DNA of 64,000 nt from Paraburkholderia silvatlantica (GCF_003096715.1 NZ_QEOL01000025.1:85506-149505); one strand, 5' to 3'. Numbered from the stretch's first letter, positions 1 to 8,846 are shown. The notes: a model not told the origin generated them from the sequence alone. Program-made: numbers and translations.

Positions 1-735
1 AGCCGTGTGAATCACCAGACCCGGCTTGTGTTTCAACGGATCGATTTCCCACAGCTCCTTGATGCCGATGCCGTAGACCTGTGGATCGGCGCCATCGCGC
101 AGCTTGAACTTATCGGAGAGTTGACGGCCGAGATGCCCGCGTGCGCCTTCGCAGAACAGCGTGTACTTCGCGTGCAGTTCCATGCCGAGCTGAAAGTTCC
201 CGGTCGGCTCGCCGTCCTTGCCGATGCCGAGATTACCCGTCGCCACACCTTTGACCGAGCCGTCGTCGTTGTAAAGCACTTCAGCGGCCGGAAAGCCCGG
301 GAAGATCTCGACGCCGAGCGCTTCGGCCTGCTGGCCCAGCCAGCGCGTGACATTGGCGAGGCTGATCACGTAATTGCCGTGATTCCTGAAATTATCCGGC
401 AGCGCCCAGTTCGGCACGGCTTTCGCGGCCGATTCAGTGAGGAAAAGGAACCGGTCTTCCGTGACTTCGACGTCCAGCGGAGCACCCTTGTCTTCCCAGT
501 CGGGGAGCAACTCATAAAGCGCGCGCGGGTCCATCACGGCGCCCGAGAGGATGTGCGCGCCGATCTCCGAGCCCTTTTCGAGCACGCAGACGCCCATTTC
601 TGCGCCTTTTTCCGCCGCGCGCTGCTTCAGACGAATGGCCGCCGACAGGCCCGCAGGGCCGCCGCCGACGATCACCACGTCATAGTCCATCGACTCGCGC
701 GGGCGGTATTGTTCGACGAGGTTGCTATTGCTCAC
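1..735 (-). CDS. Electron transfer flavoprotein-ubiquinone oxidoreductase (N-terminal part, cut by window edge)
   Basis: ETF-QO passes electrons from reduced ETF to ubiquinone at the inner membrane through FAD and a 4Fe-4S cluster. The visible 245 residues hold the N-terminal FAD-binding motif GGGPAG (residues 24-29), then VLEKGSEIGAHILSGAV and the stretch around CEGARGHLGRQL, all typical of this family. The C-terminal half with the iron-sulfur ligands lies outside the window. I chose the GTG at 733-735 because the residues before MDYDVVIVGGG resemble the usual N-terminus of Burkholderia homologues; an ATG at 688-690 is the alternative. It is the last gene of a same-strand operon with etfB, etfA and a CoA lyase, 33 bases after the lyase. 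Identification is secure; the start is less so. Confidence 0.93.
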   Translation of the reverse strand, partial: MSNSNLVEQYRPRESMDYDVVIVGGGPAGLSAAIRLKQRAAEKGAEMGVCVLEKGSEIGAHILSGAVMDPRALYELLPDWEDKGAPLDVEVTEDRFLFLTESAAKAVPNWALPDNFRNHGNYVISLANVTRWLGQQAEALGVEIFPGFPAAEVLYNDDGSVKGVATGNLGIGKDGEPTGNFQLGMELHAKYTLFCEGARGHLGRQLSDKFKLRDGADPQVYGIGIKELWEIDPLKHKPGLVIHTA

Positions 736-768
736 GATTGAAAATTTTGGGAAACGGCAGACTGGTCA

Positions 769-1587
769 TCAGGACCGCACATCATCAAGAATGCTCTGCG
801 CTTTGAGAAAAACGGGCCGGTCGACCATTTTTCCATCAACGGCCACTGCCGCACCATTGGCGTTCTCGAACGCGCAAAGCACTCGTCGCGCCCATTCCCG
901 CTCCGCCTCGCTGGGGGCAAAGGTACGGTTGACGATCGATACCTGGCTGGGGTGAATGCACAGTTTCCCGGCGAATCCGAAGCGCCTCGCTTTTATCGTT
1001 TCTGCCCGCAGTTGCCCGGCGTTGTCGATCGACGGCGTGACACCGTCGACAGGTGCGCGGATGCCAGCAACCCTGGAGATCATCGTCAACTGAACACGAA
1101 ATGTATCCAGTCCGTCCCCGTCCGACTCCATATTCATATCGGCACCGAAATCCAGTGTGCCGAACATGAGTTGACGCACGCATGGGGCCTTCGCAATCTC
1201 CAGCGCATTCCACATTCCCCTGGCGCTTTCGATCAGCGGATACACCGGAATCTTTCGCCTGATACGCGAAATCAGGTCGATCACGTCATGCGCACTTTCG
1301 GCCTTCGGCAGGACGATGCCGGCCACGCCACGCAGTTTCCCCAACTCCACATCCCGCTCGTAATACGGCGTGCTGGCCGCGTTGACCCGGACAAGAACCG
1401 GACGCTCCGGCGCTAGCCACGCTACTACGTGGTGCCTCGCGACATCCTTGTCTTCGGGCGCGACGGCATCTTCGAGATCGAGGATGACTGCATCGCCGCC
1501 GCTACCCAGCGCTTTTTCAAACCGGTCAGGCCGGGAACCCGGTACGAACAGAAACGAACGATACGGCCTGCTTTGAATCTCTGACAT
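769..1587 (-). CDS. HpcH/HpaI (CitE-like) CoA ester lyase
   Basis: A 272-residue TIM-barrel lyase of the CitE/malyl-CoA/citramalyl-CoA lyase group, which cleaves or forms a C-C bond in a CoA ester using Mg2+. The N-terminus SFLFVPGSRPDRFEKAL, the acidic motif DLEDAV (residues 37-42), VRVNA, the metal-binding ESARG and FGTLDFGAD, and the C-terminal HPSQV segment are all visible, and the length is normal. An AGGAAA Shine-Dalgarno sequence precedes the ATG. It sits between etfA (31 bases upstream) and ETF-QO. That position suggests a role in a CoA-thioester pathway that also needs acyl-CoA-type oxidation; the actual substrate cannot be read from sequence. Confidence 0.88.
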   Translation of the reverse strand: MSEIQSRPYRSFLFVPGSRPDRFEKALGSGGDAVILDLEDAVAPEDKDVARHHVVAWLAPERPVLVRVNAASTPYYERDVELGKLRGVAGIVLPKAESAHDVIDLISRIRRKIPVYPLIESARGMWNALEIAKAPCVRQLMFGTLDFGADMNMESDGDGLDTFRVQLTMISRVAGIRAPVDGVTPSIDNAGQLRAETIKARRFGFAGKLCIHPSQVSIVNRTFAPSEAEREWARRVLCAFENANGAAVAVDGKMVDRPVFLKAQSILDDVRS

Positions 1588-1618
1588 GGCTTTTCCTGAG
1601 GAACCGGTGGCGAGTTGC

Positions 1619-2563
1619 TTACAAGGCGCCAGCCAGTTCAGGCACGAGCGTGAACAGGTCGCCGACGAGGCCGTAATCCGCGACGCTGAAAATCGGCGCT
1701 TCTTCGTCCTTGTTGATCGCTACGATCACCTTCGAGTCCTTCATGCCTGCGAGGTGCTGAATCGCGCCCGAGATGCCAACCGCGATGTACAGCTGCGGCG
1801 CGACGATCTTGCCCGTCTGGCCGACCTGATAGTCGTTCGGCACATAGCCCGCATCGACGGCTGCGCGCGAAGCGCCCATCGCTGCACCGAGCTTGTCGGC
1901 CAAAGGTTCCAGCACCTTCGTGTAGTTCTCGCCGCTGCCCAGACCACGGCCACCCGACACGATGATGTTCGCCGACGTCAGCTCCGGACGGTCCAGCTTC
2001 GTCACTTCGCGGCTCACGAACTGCGAAACGCCTGCGTTTGCGGCAGCTTCGATCTTCTCGACCGATGCGCTGCCGCCTTCCGCTGCCACCGGATCGAAAC
2101 CCGTTGCGCGGACCGTGATCACCTTGATCGGATCGGCCGATTGCACGATCGCGATTGCGTTGCCTGCGTAGATCGGGCGCTCGAACGTATCGTCGCTATC
2201 GACTGCCGTGATGTCGCTGATCTGCGCGACGTCGAGCTTTGCCGCGATGCGCGGCGCGATGTTCCTGCCGTAGGCGGTAGCGGGCGCGAGGATGTGCGAA
2301 TAGTCCTTCGCCGGGTCTTGCACAAGCCTCAGCACCGTCGCCTCGACGTTTTCCGCCAAACCCGCTTCGAGTTGCGGCGCGTCGGCGAGCAATACCTTCG
2401 CAACGCCTGCCACCTTCGACGCCGCTTCAGCCGCCGGCTGCGCATTGTGCCCAGCGATCAGCACATGAATATCGCCACCAATCTTCTGAGCGGCAGCAAC
2501 CGTATTCAGCGTCGCTGCCTTGAGCGCCGCGTTGTCGTGTTCAGCAATTACCAGAATCGTCAT
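1619..2563 (-). CDS. etfA: Electron transfer flavoprotein alpha subunit
   Basis: A 314-residue EtfA/FixB. With EtfB it forms the soluble ETF heterodimer that accepts electrons from acyl-CoA and related dehydrogenases. The N-terminus MTILVIAEHDN, the central ILAPATAYGRNIAPRIAAKL, SGGRGLGSGENY and the C-terminal FAD-binding block QTGKIVAPQLYIAVGISGA with VAINKDEEAPIF are the family hallmarks. Length is typical. It starts 28 bases after the etfB stop and belongs to the same operon. Most Burkholderiaceae carry such a pair, so this could be the housekeeping copy or a paralogue. Confidence 0.97.
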   Translation of the reverse strand: MTILVIAEHDNAALKAATLNTVAAAQKIGGDIHVLIAGHNAQPAAEAASKVAGVAKVLLADAPQLEAGLAENVEATVLRLVQDPAKDYSHILAPATAYGRNIAPRIAAKLDVAQISDITAVDSDDTFERPIYAGNAIAIVQSADPIKVITVRATGFDPVAAEGGSASVEKIEAAANAGVSQFVSREVTKLDRPELTSANIIVSGGRGLGSGENYTKVLEPLADKLGAAMGASRAAVDAGYVPNDYQVGQTGKIVAPQLYIAVGISGAIQHLAGMKDSKVIVAINKDEEAPIFSVADYGLVGDLFTLVPELAGAL

Positions 2564-2591
2564 TTCTTTCGTCTCAGTATGCCTAAGCAGA

Positions 2592-3341
2592 TCAAAGCAC
2601 CTTGGCTTCCGTCTTGAGCTTCTCGAGCAGCGTCTTCACGTCCGGCACCTTCACACCGGCGGAACGCTTCGGCGGCTCGCAGACCCTCAGCGTCTTCAGA
2701 CGTGGCGTCACATCGACGCCCAGGTCTTCCGGCTTCACGGTTTCGAGCGGCTTTTTCTTCGCCTTCATGATGTTCGGCAGCGTGACATAACGCGGCTCGT
2801 TGAGGCGCAAATCGGTCGTGACCACCGCCGGCAGCGTCAGCGACAGCGTTTCCGCGCCGCCATCGACTTCACGCGACACGGTCGCCTTGCCGTCAGCCAC
2901 GACGACCTTCGAAGCGAAAGTCGCCTGCGGCAGATTCGCCAGCGCGGCCAGCATCTGACCCGTCTGGTTCGAATCGTCGTCGATGGCCTGCTTTCCGAGG
3001 ATCACCAGCGAAGGCTGTTCCTTGTCGACCAACACCTTCAACAGCTTGGCGACAGCCAGCGACTGCAGGTCTTCATTCGATTCGATCAGGATCGCGCGGT
3101 CCGCGCCGATTGCCAGCGCAGTGCGCAGCGTTTCCTGACATTGCGCGACGCCCGCCGACACGGCGATCACTTCCGTCGCAACACCCGCCTCCTTCAGACG
3201 CACAGCTTCCTCGACGGCGATTTCGTCGAACGGATTCATCGACATCTTCACATTCGCAATGTCGACCCCCGTGTTGTCCGACTTCACGCGGACCTTCACG
3301 TTATAGTCAACCACTCTCTTGACTGGCACAAGAATTTTCAA
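2592..3341 (-). CDS. etfB: Electron transfer flavoprotein beta subunit
   Basis: A 249-residue EtfB/FixA, the AMP-binding partner of EtfA. Read from a TTG start at 3339-3341 the protein begins MKILVPVKRVVDYNVKVRV, the canonical EtfB N-terminus; the motif ILGKQAIDDDSNQTGQMLA and the C-terminal VCEPPKRSAG confirm the family. A strong AGGAGA ribosome-binding site lies 7 bases before this TTG. The reading frame stays open far upstream, but nothing there resembles EtfB. It is the first gene of the operon etfB-etfA-lyase-ETF-QO. Confidence 0.96.
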   Translation of the reverse strand: MKILVPVKRVVDYNVKVRVKSDNTGVDIANVKMSMNPFDEIAVEEAVRLKEAGVATEVIAVSAGVAQCQETLRTALAIGADRAILIESNEDLQSLAVAKLLKVLVDKEQPSLVILGKQAIDDDSNQTGQMLAALANLPQATFASKVVVADGKATVSREVDGGAETLSLTLPAVVTTDLRLNEPRYVTLPNIMKAKKKPLETVKPEDLGVDVTPRLKTLRVCEPPKRSAGVKVPDVKTLLEKLKTEAKVL

Positions 3342-3734
3342 CGTCGTCTCCTGATGAACGGCACGGGAACACACAGCGCTCGAGCAGCGCCGCCGTTGCA
3401 CGTTTACGTAGTAAAGATGCTGAGCCGGGATTTGCCACAGACTCCATTTGACAGCCAAGCCACGAGGCAATGCAAATACCGGATTTCTCTGGCCGCCATA
3501 GGTTTTACTTAGGGCTTTGGCGCGCCGTGCCGGAGAGCAAAGCCGCGCCGCGCGGCCATATCTCATACGCCGTCTCGATCCACCGCGAACGATCCACACG
3601 GCTCGTCTCTGGTGAATGTAAAAATTCCAATCGCCAGGGGAGCACGAGCAAGGGTGTTTCTCGCCAGGATGACATATCCTGTCGCCTTGCAATGCTCCCG
3701 CGTTACGCGCTCGCCGGTTGACAGCCTGGTTTCG
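3342..3734. other. Intergenic region upstream of etfB and the HxlR gene
   Basis: About 390 bases between the divergent etfB operon and the HxlR regulator. It must hold the etfB promoter. I see no convincing gene in it, only short frames without family resemblance. Confidence 0.5.
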
Positions 3735-3755
3735 ATGCTTTAAAAAGTAAAGCAT
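3735..3755. promoter_or_regulatory. Perfect inverted repeat overlapping the HxlR start codon
   Basis: ATGCTTTA (3735-3742), five bases, then TAAAGCAT (3748-3755). The downstream arm ends inside the ATG at 3754. Its position suggests an autoregulatory operator for the winged-helix protein that starts there. No Shine-Dalgarno sequence is visible between arm and ATG, so a leaderless transcript is possible. Confidence 0.5.
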
Positions 3756-4122
3756 GAAAATTCCACGGCCAGGACAACCCGTACGCGGCTCGACCACCGG
3801 ACGGCCGATCATGGTCGTGCTGGACCTGCTCGGGCGGCGCACCGCACTGCGGATACTGTGGGAACTTCGCGGCGAGGCGATGACGTTTCGCGCGCTCCAG
3901 GAAGCGTGCGGCACCAATGCCCGCTTGCTCAATACGCGGCTCGCGGAATTGCGGGCGTCCGGTCTCGTCGAGCACGGCGATGGCGGTTACCGGATGACAG
4001 CCGAAGGCCGGAAGCTCCTGAGCGCACTGCAGCCGCTGCTAGCGTGGGCGCGTCAGTGGGCGCAGCGCGATCCGGAAGGGTTTGCCGCCGCCGACCCCGA
4101 TCACGCCGGCCGCGAGGCGTAA
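3754..4122 (+). CDS. HxlR-type winged-helix transcriptional regulator
   Basis: A 122-residue DNA-binding protein made of one winged-helix domain (about residues 20-95) with the HxlR-like pattern: VLDLLGRRTALRILWELRGEAMTF, RALQEACG, LLNTRLAELRASGLVEH, YRMTAEGRKLL. HxlR proteins are short one-domain regulators that respond to small molecules or oxidants. It lies immediately before an MFS transporter on the same strand with almost no gap, so it probably controls that gene and itself through the inverted repeat at its start. The inducer is unknown. Confidence 0.82.
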   Translation: MKIPRPGQPVRGSTTGRPIMVVLDLLGRRTALRILWELRGEAMTFRALQEACGTNARLLNTRLAELRASGLVEHGDGGYRMTAEGRKLLSALQPLLAWARQWAQRDPEGFAAADPDHAGREA

Positions 4123-4135
4123 TGCGCGGTTTCTC

Positions 4136-5503
4136 ATGCAAGGGATGTTGCACACCGTGAACCATCTCCGCTGGAAGATCGTGGCATTGCTCGTGGCGCC
4201 GCTCACGTTCGTGATGACGCTCGACCGCACGGCCATGGCTGTCGCGGCCCCGACGATCCAGAACGAACTGGGCCTGTCGATCGTCGAGATGTCGATGATT
4301 CTCACGATCTACTTCTGGGCCTATGCAATCGGACAGATACCGGCCGGCCGCGCTGCCGAGCGCTTCGGGTCGCGCAAGGTGCTGTTCGGCACGAGTACGC
4401 TCTGGTCGCTCATGATGCTCGCCACGCCCCTTGGCACCTCATTTGCCTGGCTCTTCGGGTGCCGGCTCGTGCTGGGCGGGGCGCAGTCGGCGGACTGGTC
4501 GAGCAGTGTCGTCGCGCTCAAGCGCTGGGTTCCGGCCAGCGAGCGCGCGAAAGGCAACGCCCTGCTGCTCGCAGGACTCTATCTTGGCCCAATCGTTGCG
4601 GCACCCCTTACGGCGTGGACCATCGCGCGGTTCGGCTGGCATGCCGTTTTCTTCGGATTCGGCGCATTGGGCCTGCTGCTAGGCGCGATCTGGTGGTTCG
4701 GCTATCGCGACACGCCGGCGGCACATCCGCTCATCACGAAGGCGGAAGTCGAGTACATCGCCGCCGGCCAGCCACCCGAGCGCGCGGCCGCCAGGGGCCC
4801 GCTCAGCCGCTGTCTGAGGCAGTGGCGCTTCTGGATCTTCGGTGTCCAGTACTTCCTGCTGGTGCTGATCCAGAGCTTCTATACGACGTGGCTGCCAACC
4901 TACCTCATGCGCGCGCGTGGGCTCTCGCTCAAGGCGATGGGTCTGTACGCGTCCTTGCCCTGGGTCGCCGTGTTCGTGGCGGTATTCGTCGCGGGGGCGT
5001 TCAGCGACTGGCTGCTTCGAAAGACCGGATCGATCTATCGGGCGCGCACGCCCGTCGCGATGACCGGATTTGTCGTGAGCGCGCTCGCATTGACGGCGGC
5101 CTCGCGCGCGGATTCGATTGCGGTGGTTATCGGCTTGCTGTGCCTGTCCTTTGCGGCGGTGGGATTCGTGCAGGTAGTCGTGTGGTCTGCCACGCAGGAT
5201 CTCGGGCGCGCATTTGCCGGTGTCATGTCCGGCTGGACGAACGTGTGGGGGGCACTCTCGAACGTCGCCGGCCCCATGACGCTGGCTTTGGTCGTCAAGG
5301 TCACGCATAGCTGGGCAAGCGGCATGATCGTGATAGGCGTGGCGGCCGCCTGCGGTGCGCTGCTGTGGCTGTTCGTGCACCCCGAGCGCCCCTTGCTCGA
5401 TGACGAGGCGGCTGGACCGCCGCCGCCATCGGAAACGGGCGCGACAACAGAATCAGTCGGGAACGCTGGGGGTTCGCGCAATGATGCGCTTAGCAGGCAT
5501 TGA
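4136..5503 (+). CDS. MFS transporter, ACS-like (organic anion) family
   Basis: About 455 residues with twelve predicted membrane segments. The motif-A-like loop GRAAERFGSRKVLFG after helix 2 and TWLPTYLMRARGLSLKAMG in the second half match the anion:cation symporter family, whose members import carboxylates such as hexuronates, galactonate or aromatic acids. The C-terminus is a hydrophilic tail of about 35 residues. The start is uncertain: ATG at 4136, ATG at 4145 or GTG at 4157 are in frame, and an AAGGGA best suits the last. It follows the HxlR regulator. No catabolic gene adjoins it, so the substrate cannot be inferred. Confidence 0.85.
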   Translation: MQGMLHTVNHLRWKIVALLVAPLTFVMTLDRTAMAVAAPTIQNELGLSIVEMSMILTIYFWAYAIGQIPAGRAAERFGSRKVLFGTSTLWSLMMLATPLGTSFAWLFGCRLVLGGAQSADWSSSVVALKRWVPASERAKGNALLLAGLYLGPIVAAPLTAWTIARFGWHAVFFGFGALGLLLGAIWWFGYRDTPAAHPLITKAEVEYIAAGQPPERAAARGPLSRCLRQWRFWIFGVQYFLLVLIQSFYTTWLPTYLMRARGLSLKAMGLYASLPWVAVFVAVFVAGAFSDWLLRKTGSIYRARTPVAMTGFVVSALALTAASRADSIAVVIGLLCLSFAAVGFVQVVVWSATQDLGRAFAGVMSGWTNVWGALSNVAGPMTLALVVKVTHSWASGMIVIGVAAACGALLWLFVHPERPLLDDEAAGPPPPSETGATTESVGNAGGSRNDALSRH

Positions 5504-5616
5504 TCTGACTACCTTGCTGGTTCCCCGTTCAGGGCGTTTCCAGCCGCGCGTATACCCGCTTGTCATCCGTTTTTTTCCATGAAACACTGAGCCGCATCTG
5601 CTGTGCCGGATTCGAT

Positions 5617-5630
5617 TCCGATATATCGGA
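5617..5630. promoter_or_regulatory. 14-bp perfect palindrome upstream of the ABC importer
   Basis: TCCGATATATCGGA lies about 105 bases before the start of the substrate-binding lipoprotein gene. It is a candidate operator for the IclR regulator encoded at the far end of the same cluster; the link is inferred from position only. Confidence 0.35.
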
Positions 5631-5734
5631 CACACAGCGGGGTGCGCGATCCGTCGCTTGCACGTCTGCGTGCAGTCATGACTGTCACGGTCGCGAGTTC
5701 CGTCCAGGATGGGATTCCTTTCACAGGGTCGAAA

Positions 5735-6568
5735 ATGAGACTGTTCAAAGAAAGCGTAAGGGTCGCCTGTTTGTCCGCCGTCGTCGGCCTGCTGACGCTC
5801 ACCGGTTGCACCAAAGTCGCGACGCCCGGCCAGGATGCCGCGACCGGCTCGACCTTGCAGTCGGTCCTGCAGCGCGGCACGCTGCGTGTCGGCGACTGTC
5901 TGACCTTCGCGCCATTCGGCTTCTACGACAAGAACGGGCAACCGGACGGCTACGACGTCGATCTCGCGAAAGAACTGGCGAAGCAGATGGGCGTGAAGCT
6001 CGAAATGGTCAACACGACGAGCGCCAACCGCATTCCGAATCTGCAGACCGCCAAGGTCGACGTGGTCTTCTGCAACTTCACGCGCAACCTCGAACGTGCG
6101 AAGGAAATCGCGTTCACGACGCCATATGTCGTCGCGAGCGAGGCGCTGCTCGTCAAGAAGAGCAGCGGCATCCAGTCGGTCAAGGACATGTCTGGCCATA
6201 CGATTGCGACCGTCAAGGGCTCGACGAACGGCGACGAAGTCCGCGCGCTGGGCATCCCTGTGAAGATCCAGGAATACGACAGCTCGGAAGCCGCGATCCT
6301 CGCCGTCAAGCAAGGCCAGGCCGACGCAATGATCGAGGACAACAACTTCCTCGCCTATCAAGCGAAGCTGGACCCCGAACTGACCGTCACCAATGAAGCC
6401 CTTGTGCCGCTCGAATACAACGCGTTCGGTGTGAAATCGGGCGATCAGGTCTGGCTGAACTACCTGAACCTGTTCCTGTTCAACATCAACGCGTCGAAAC
6501 AAAACGCGCAGCTGTACACGAAGTGGTTCGGCACCCCGCCCCGCTATCCGCTCAACCCGCAGTTCTGA
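5735..6568 (+). CDS. Family-3 substrate-binding lipoprotein of a polar amino acid ABC importer
   Basis: A 277-residue periplasmic binding protein. The first 25 residues form a lipoprotein signal ending in the lipobox LTGC (Cys25). The mature part has RVGDCLTFAPFGFYDKNGQPDGYDVDLA, the family-3 signature region, and later TVKGSTNGDEV and QADAMIEDN, typical of amino acid binding proteins. I chose the ATG at 5735 because it puts the signal peptide at the N-terminus. It heads the cluster lipoprotein, permease, permease, ATPase, IclR. The ligand is probably an amino acid or a similar small zwitterion. Confidence 0.92.
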   Translation: MRLFKESVRVACLSAVVGLLTLTGCTKVATPGQDAATGSTLQSVLQRGTLRVGDCLTFAPFGFYDKNGQPDGYDVDLAKELAKQMGVKLEMVNTTSANRIPNLQTAKVDVVFCNFTRNLERAKEIAFTTPYVVASEALLVKKSSGIQSVKDMSGHTIATVKGSTNGDEVRALGIPVKIQEYDSSEAAILAVKQGQADAMIEDNNFLAYQAKLDPELTVTNEALVPLEYNAFGVKSGDQVWLNYLNLFLFNINASKQNAQLYTKWFGTPPRYPLNPQF

Positions 6569-6617
6569 ACACGAACTCGCGGCGCAAGCGCCGGTACGAC
6601 TTTGCGAAGGAATGGCG

Positions 6618-7337
6618 ATGAGTTATCAATGGCTGACCCTGTGGGGCTACGTGCCCGAATTCTTTCAGGCCGCGTGGCTCACGTTGCAGGTCACGCTGCT
6701 CGCATTTTGCGTCGCGCTGATTCTCGGTCTGCTGACTGCGATCGCGGGCGCCTCGCATCTCGCGCCGCTGCGCGTCGTCGCACGCAGCTATATCGAGCTG
6801 ATCCGCAATACGCCTGTGCTGCTGCAGATATTCATCGTGTTCTTCGGACTGCCGTCGCTGGGTTTGAACCTGAGCGCGTATACGGCGGGCGTGATTGCGC
6901 TCGGCGTCAATGTGGGCGCGTATATGGCGGAAGTTTTCCGCGCCGGCATTCAGTCGGTGCCGCGCGGACAGATCGAAGCGGCCGGCATTCTCGGCCTCGG
7001 CCGCTCGCAGGTGTTTATCGAAGTCGTCTTGCCGCAAGCGGCGCGCGCCGTCTATCCCGCCATCGTCAATAACCTGATCCAGTTGCTGCTCGGCACGTCG
7101 CTGCTCTCCGCAATCGCGTTGCCTGAACTGACGGGCACGGCGACCGTGATCAATGCGCGAACCCTGCTCTATATCCAGACGTTCTCGGTGACGCTGATCG
7201 CGTATCTGATTCTGAGCCACTGCCTGTCATGGATCGCGGAGCAGATCGGCGCACGCATGTTCCATCCGCCCCTCATGCTCAAGCAGCACACGCGCCGGCG
7301 GTTTCTGCTGATTGCGCGTCAGGCGAGTCGCACCTGA
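6618..7337 (+). CDS. Amino acid ABC transporter permease (HisM/HisQ family), first of two
   Basis: A 239-residue inner-membrane permease. It contains the family pattern SYIELIRNTPVLLQIFIVFFG near residue 60 and the cytoplasmic EAA loop (EAAGILGLGRSQVF) that contacts the ATPase, within about five membrane segments. An AAGGA lies 6 bases before the ATG at 6618, favouring it over the ATG at 6612. It follows the binding protein by 49 bases and precedes a second permease, so the importer uses a heteromeric channel. Confidence 0.93.
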   Translation: MSYQWLTLWGYVPEFFQAAWLTLQVTLLAFCVALILGLLTAIAGASHLAPLRVVARSYIELIRNTPVLLQIFIVFFGLPSLGLNLSAYTAGVIALGVNVGAYMAEVFRAGIQSVPRGQIEAAGILGLGRSQVFIEVVLPQAARAVYPAIVNNLIQLLLGTSLLSAIALPELTGTATVINARTLLYIQTFSVTLIAYLILSHCLSWIAEQIGARMFHPPLMLKQHTRRRFLLIARQASRT

Positions 7338-7359
7338 ACCATCGAAGGGGAAACCGTCC

Positions 7360-8007
7360 ATGTCAACCGAACTGCTGACGACCAGCCTGTCGATCCTGCT
7401 GCAGGGACTGGTCGCGACCTTGCTCCTCTCCGCGGCATCGATTGTCGGCGGCACGCTGGTGGGCCTCCTCGCCGCCGTGTTGCGCTCCTTCGGACCGTGG
7501 GGCAGCGCGCGCGTCGCGAAGCTCTACACCGAACTGTTCCGCGGCACGCCCGTGCTCATCACACTGATGTTCATCTATTTCGGCGTGTCGTACTTCGGCT
7601 ATGCGATCGATGTGTTCGCGGCGGGCGTCGTCGGCTTGAGCGTGTACCAGGGCGCCTACATCGCCGAAGTGTTCCGCTCGGGCATCGAAGCCGTACCCAA
7701 AGGACAATGGGAAGTCTCGCAGATTCTTGGTCTCAGCAAGACGCAGACGTTCTTCTCGGTCGTGTTGCCGCAGACGGGCAAGATCGTATTGCCGCCGCTG
7801 ATCGGTCAGTACCTGTCGCTGATCAAGGATACGTCGATCGTCAGCATGATCGGCATGTCGGAACTGATGCATGGCGGCCAGGCCATCGTCGACCGCGTCG
7901 GCAAGCCGGTCGAGATCTATGGACTCGTCGCCGTGCTGTATTTCGCCGTGTGTTTCCCGCTGTCGCAGTGGGTGCGCCACCATGATCGTAGGAGCCTGTC
8001 GTCATGA
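7360..8007 (+). CDS. Amino acid ABC transporter permease (HisM/HisQ family), second of two
   Basis: A 215-residue permease with LYTELFRGTPVLITLMFIYFG and the coupling loop EVSQILGLSKTQTFF. It starts at the ATG at 7360 after GAAGGGG, 22 bases beyond the previous gene. Its stop overlaps the ATPase start by four bases (ATGA), which implies translational coupling. It pairs with the preceding permease to form the channel. Confidence 0.93.
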   Translation: MSTELLTTSLSILLQGLVATLLLSAASIVGGTLVGLLAAVLRSFGPWGSARVAKLYTELFRGTPVLITLMFIYFGVSYFGYAIDVFAAGVVGLSVYQGAYIAEVFRSGIEAVPKGQWEVSQILGLSKTQTFFSVVLPQTGKIVLPPLIGQYLSLIKDTSIVSMIGMSELMHGGQAIVDRVGKPVEIYGLVAVLYFAVCFPLSQWVRHHDRRSLSS

Positions 8008-8756
8008 CCATATCCATCGGGTCCAAGCCAGTCATCAACCTGAACGGCGTCAGCAAATCGTTCGGCGCCACGAAGGTGCTGAAGGAAATCAATCTCGAAG
8101 TGCGCCCCGGCGAAGTGCTCGTGCTGATCGGCGCATCCGGTTCGGGCAAGAGCACGGTGCTGCGCATCATGGCCGGTCTCGAAACGGCTGATTCCGGCGA
8201 AGTCTGGGTCAACGAAGTGCCGCTCCACGATGTGCGTCGCGCGAGGGAAATCCGCGGTCACGTCGGCATGGTATTCCAGCAGTTCAATCTGTTCCCCCAC
8301 AAGACGGCGCTCGGCAATGTGACGCTCGCGCTGATCAAGGCGCGCAAGATGAGTCCCGCCGACGCGCGCAAACGCGCAATGGCCGTGCTCGACCGCGTGG
8401 GCCTTGCCGATCGCGCCGAACATTATCCGAGCCAGTTGTCGGGCGGACAGCAGCAGCGTGTCGCGATTGCGCGGGCCCTGGCTGTCGAGCCCGGCATCAT
8501 GTTCTTCGACGAAGCGACCTCCGCGCTGGACCCGGAACTGGTCGGCGAAGTCACGGAAGTCATGCGCGGACTGGCGCGCGACGGCATGACGATGGTCGTC
8601 GTCACGCACGAAATGGGCTTCGCGCGCAAGACGGCCGACCGCGTCGTGTTCATGGACAAAGGCGTGATCGCCGAACAGGGCGTGCCGGAGGAAATCTTCG
8701 TCTCGCCGCAGAGCGAACGGACCAGGCAGTTTCTGCACCGCGTGCTCGATCATTGA
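8004..8756 (+). CDS. Amino acid ABC transporter ATP-binding protein
   Basis: A 250-residue ATPase of the HisP/GlnQ class. Visible: Walker A GASGSGKST (residues 43-51), Q-loop VFQQFNLFPH, signature LSGGQQQRVAIARAL, Walker B IMFFDEATSALDPE and switch histidine in VVTHEMGFA. It energises the importer formed by the two preceding permeases and the lipoprotein. It is a separate polypeptide here, unlike the fused permease-ATPase at 17788-19278. Confidence 0.96.
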   Translation: MTISIGSKPVINLNGVSKSFGATKVLKEINLEVRPGEVLVLIGASGSGKSTVLRIMAGLETADSGEVWVNEVPLHDVRRAREIRGHVGMVFQQFNLFPHKTALGNVTLALIKARKMSPADARKRAMAVLDRVGLADRAEHYPSQLSGGQQQRVAIARALAVEPGIMFFDEATSALDPELVGEVTEVMRGLARDGMTMVVVTHEMGFARKTADRVVFMDKGVIAEQGVPEEIFVSPQSERTRQFLHRVLDH

Positions 8757-8846
8757 CGCGTCGCGTCTATCGCATCCATCGCGCAGGAACGAACGACAAC
8801 GACACAAGAGCAAACCGCGATCCCTATCGCCGACGGAGTCTACGGA

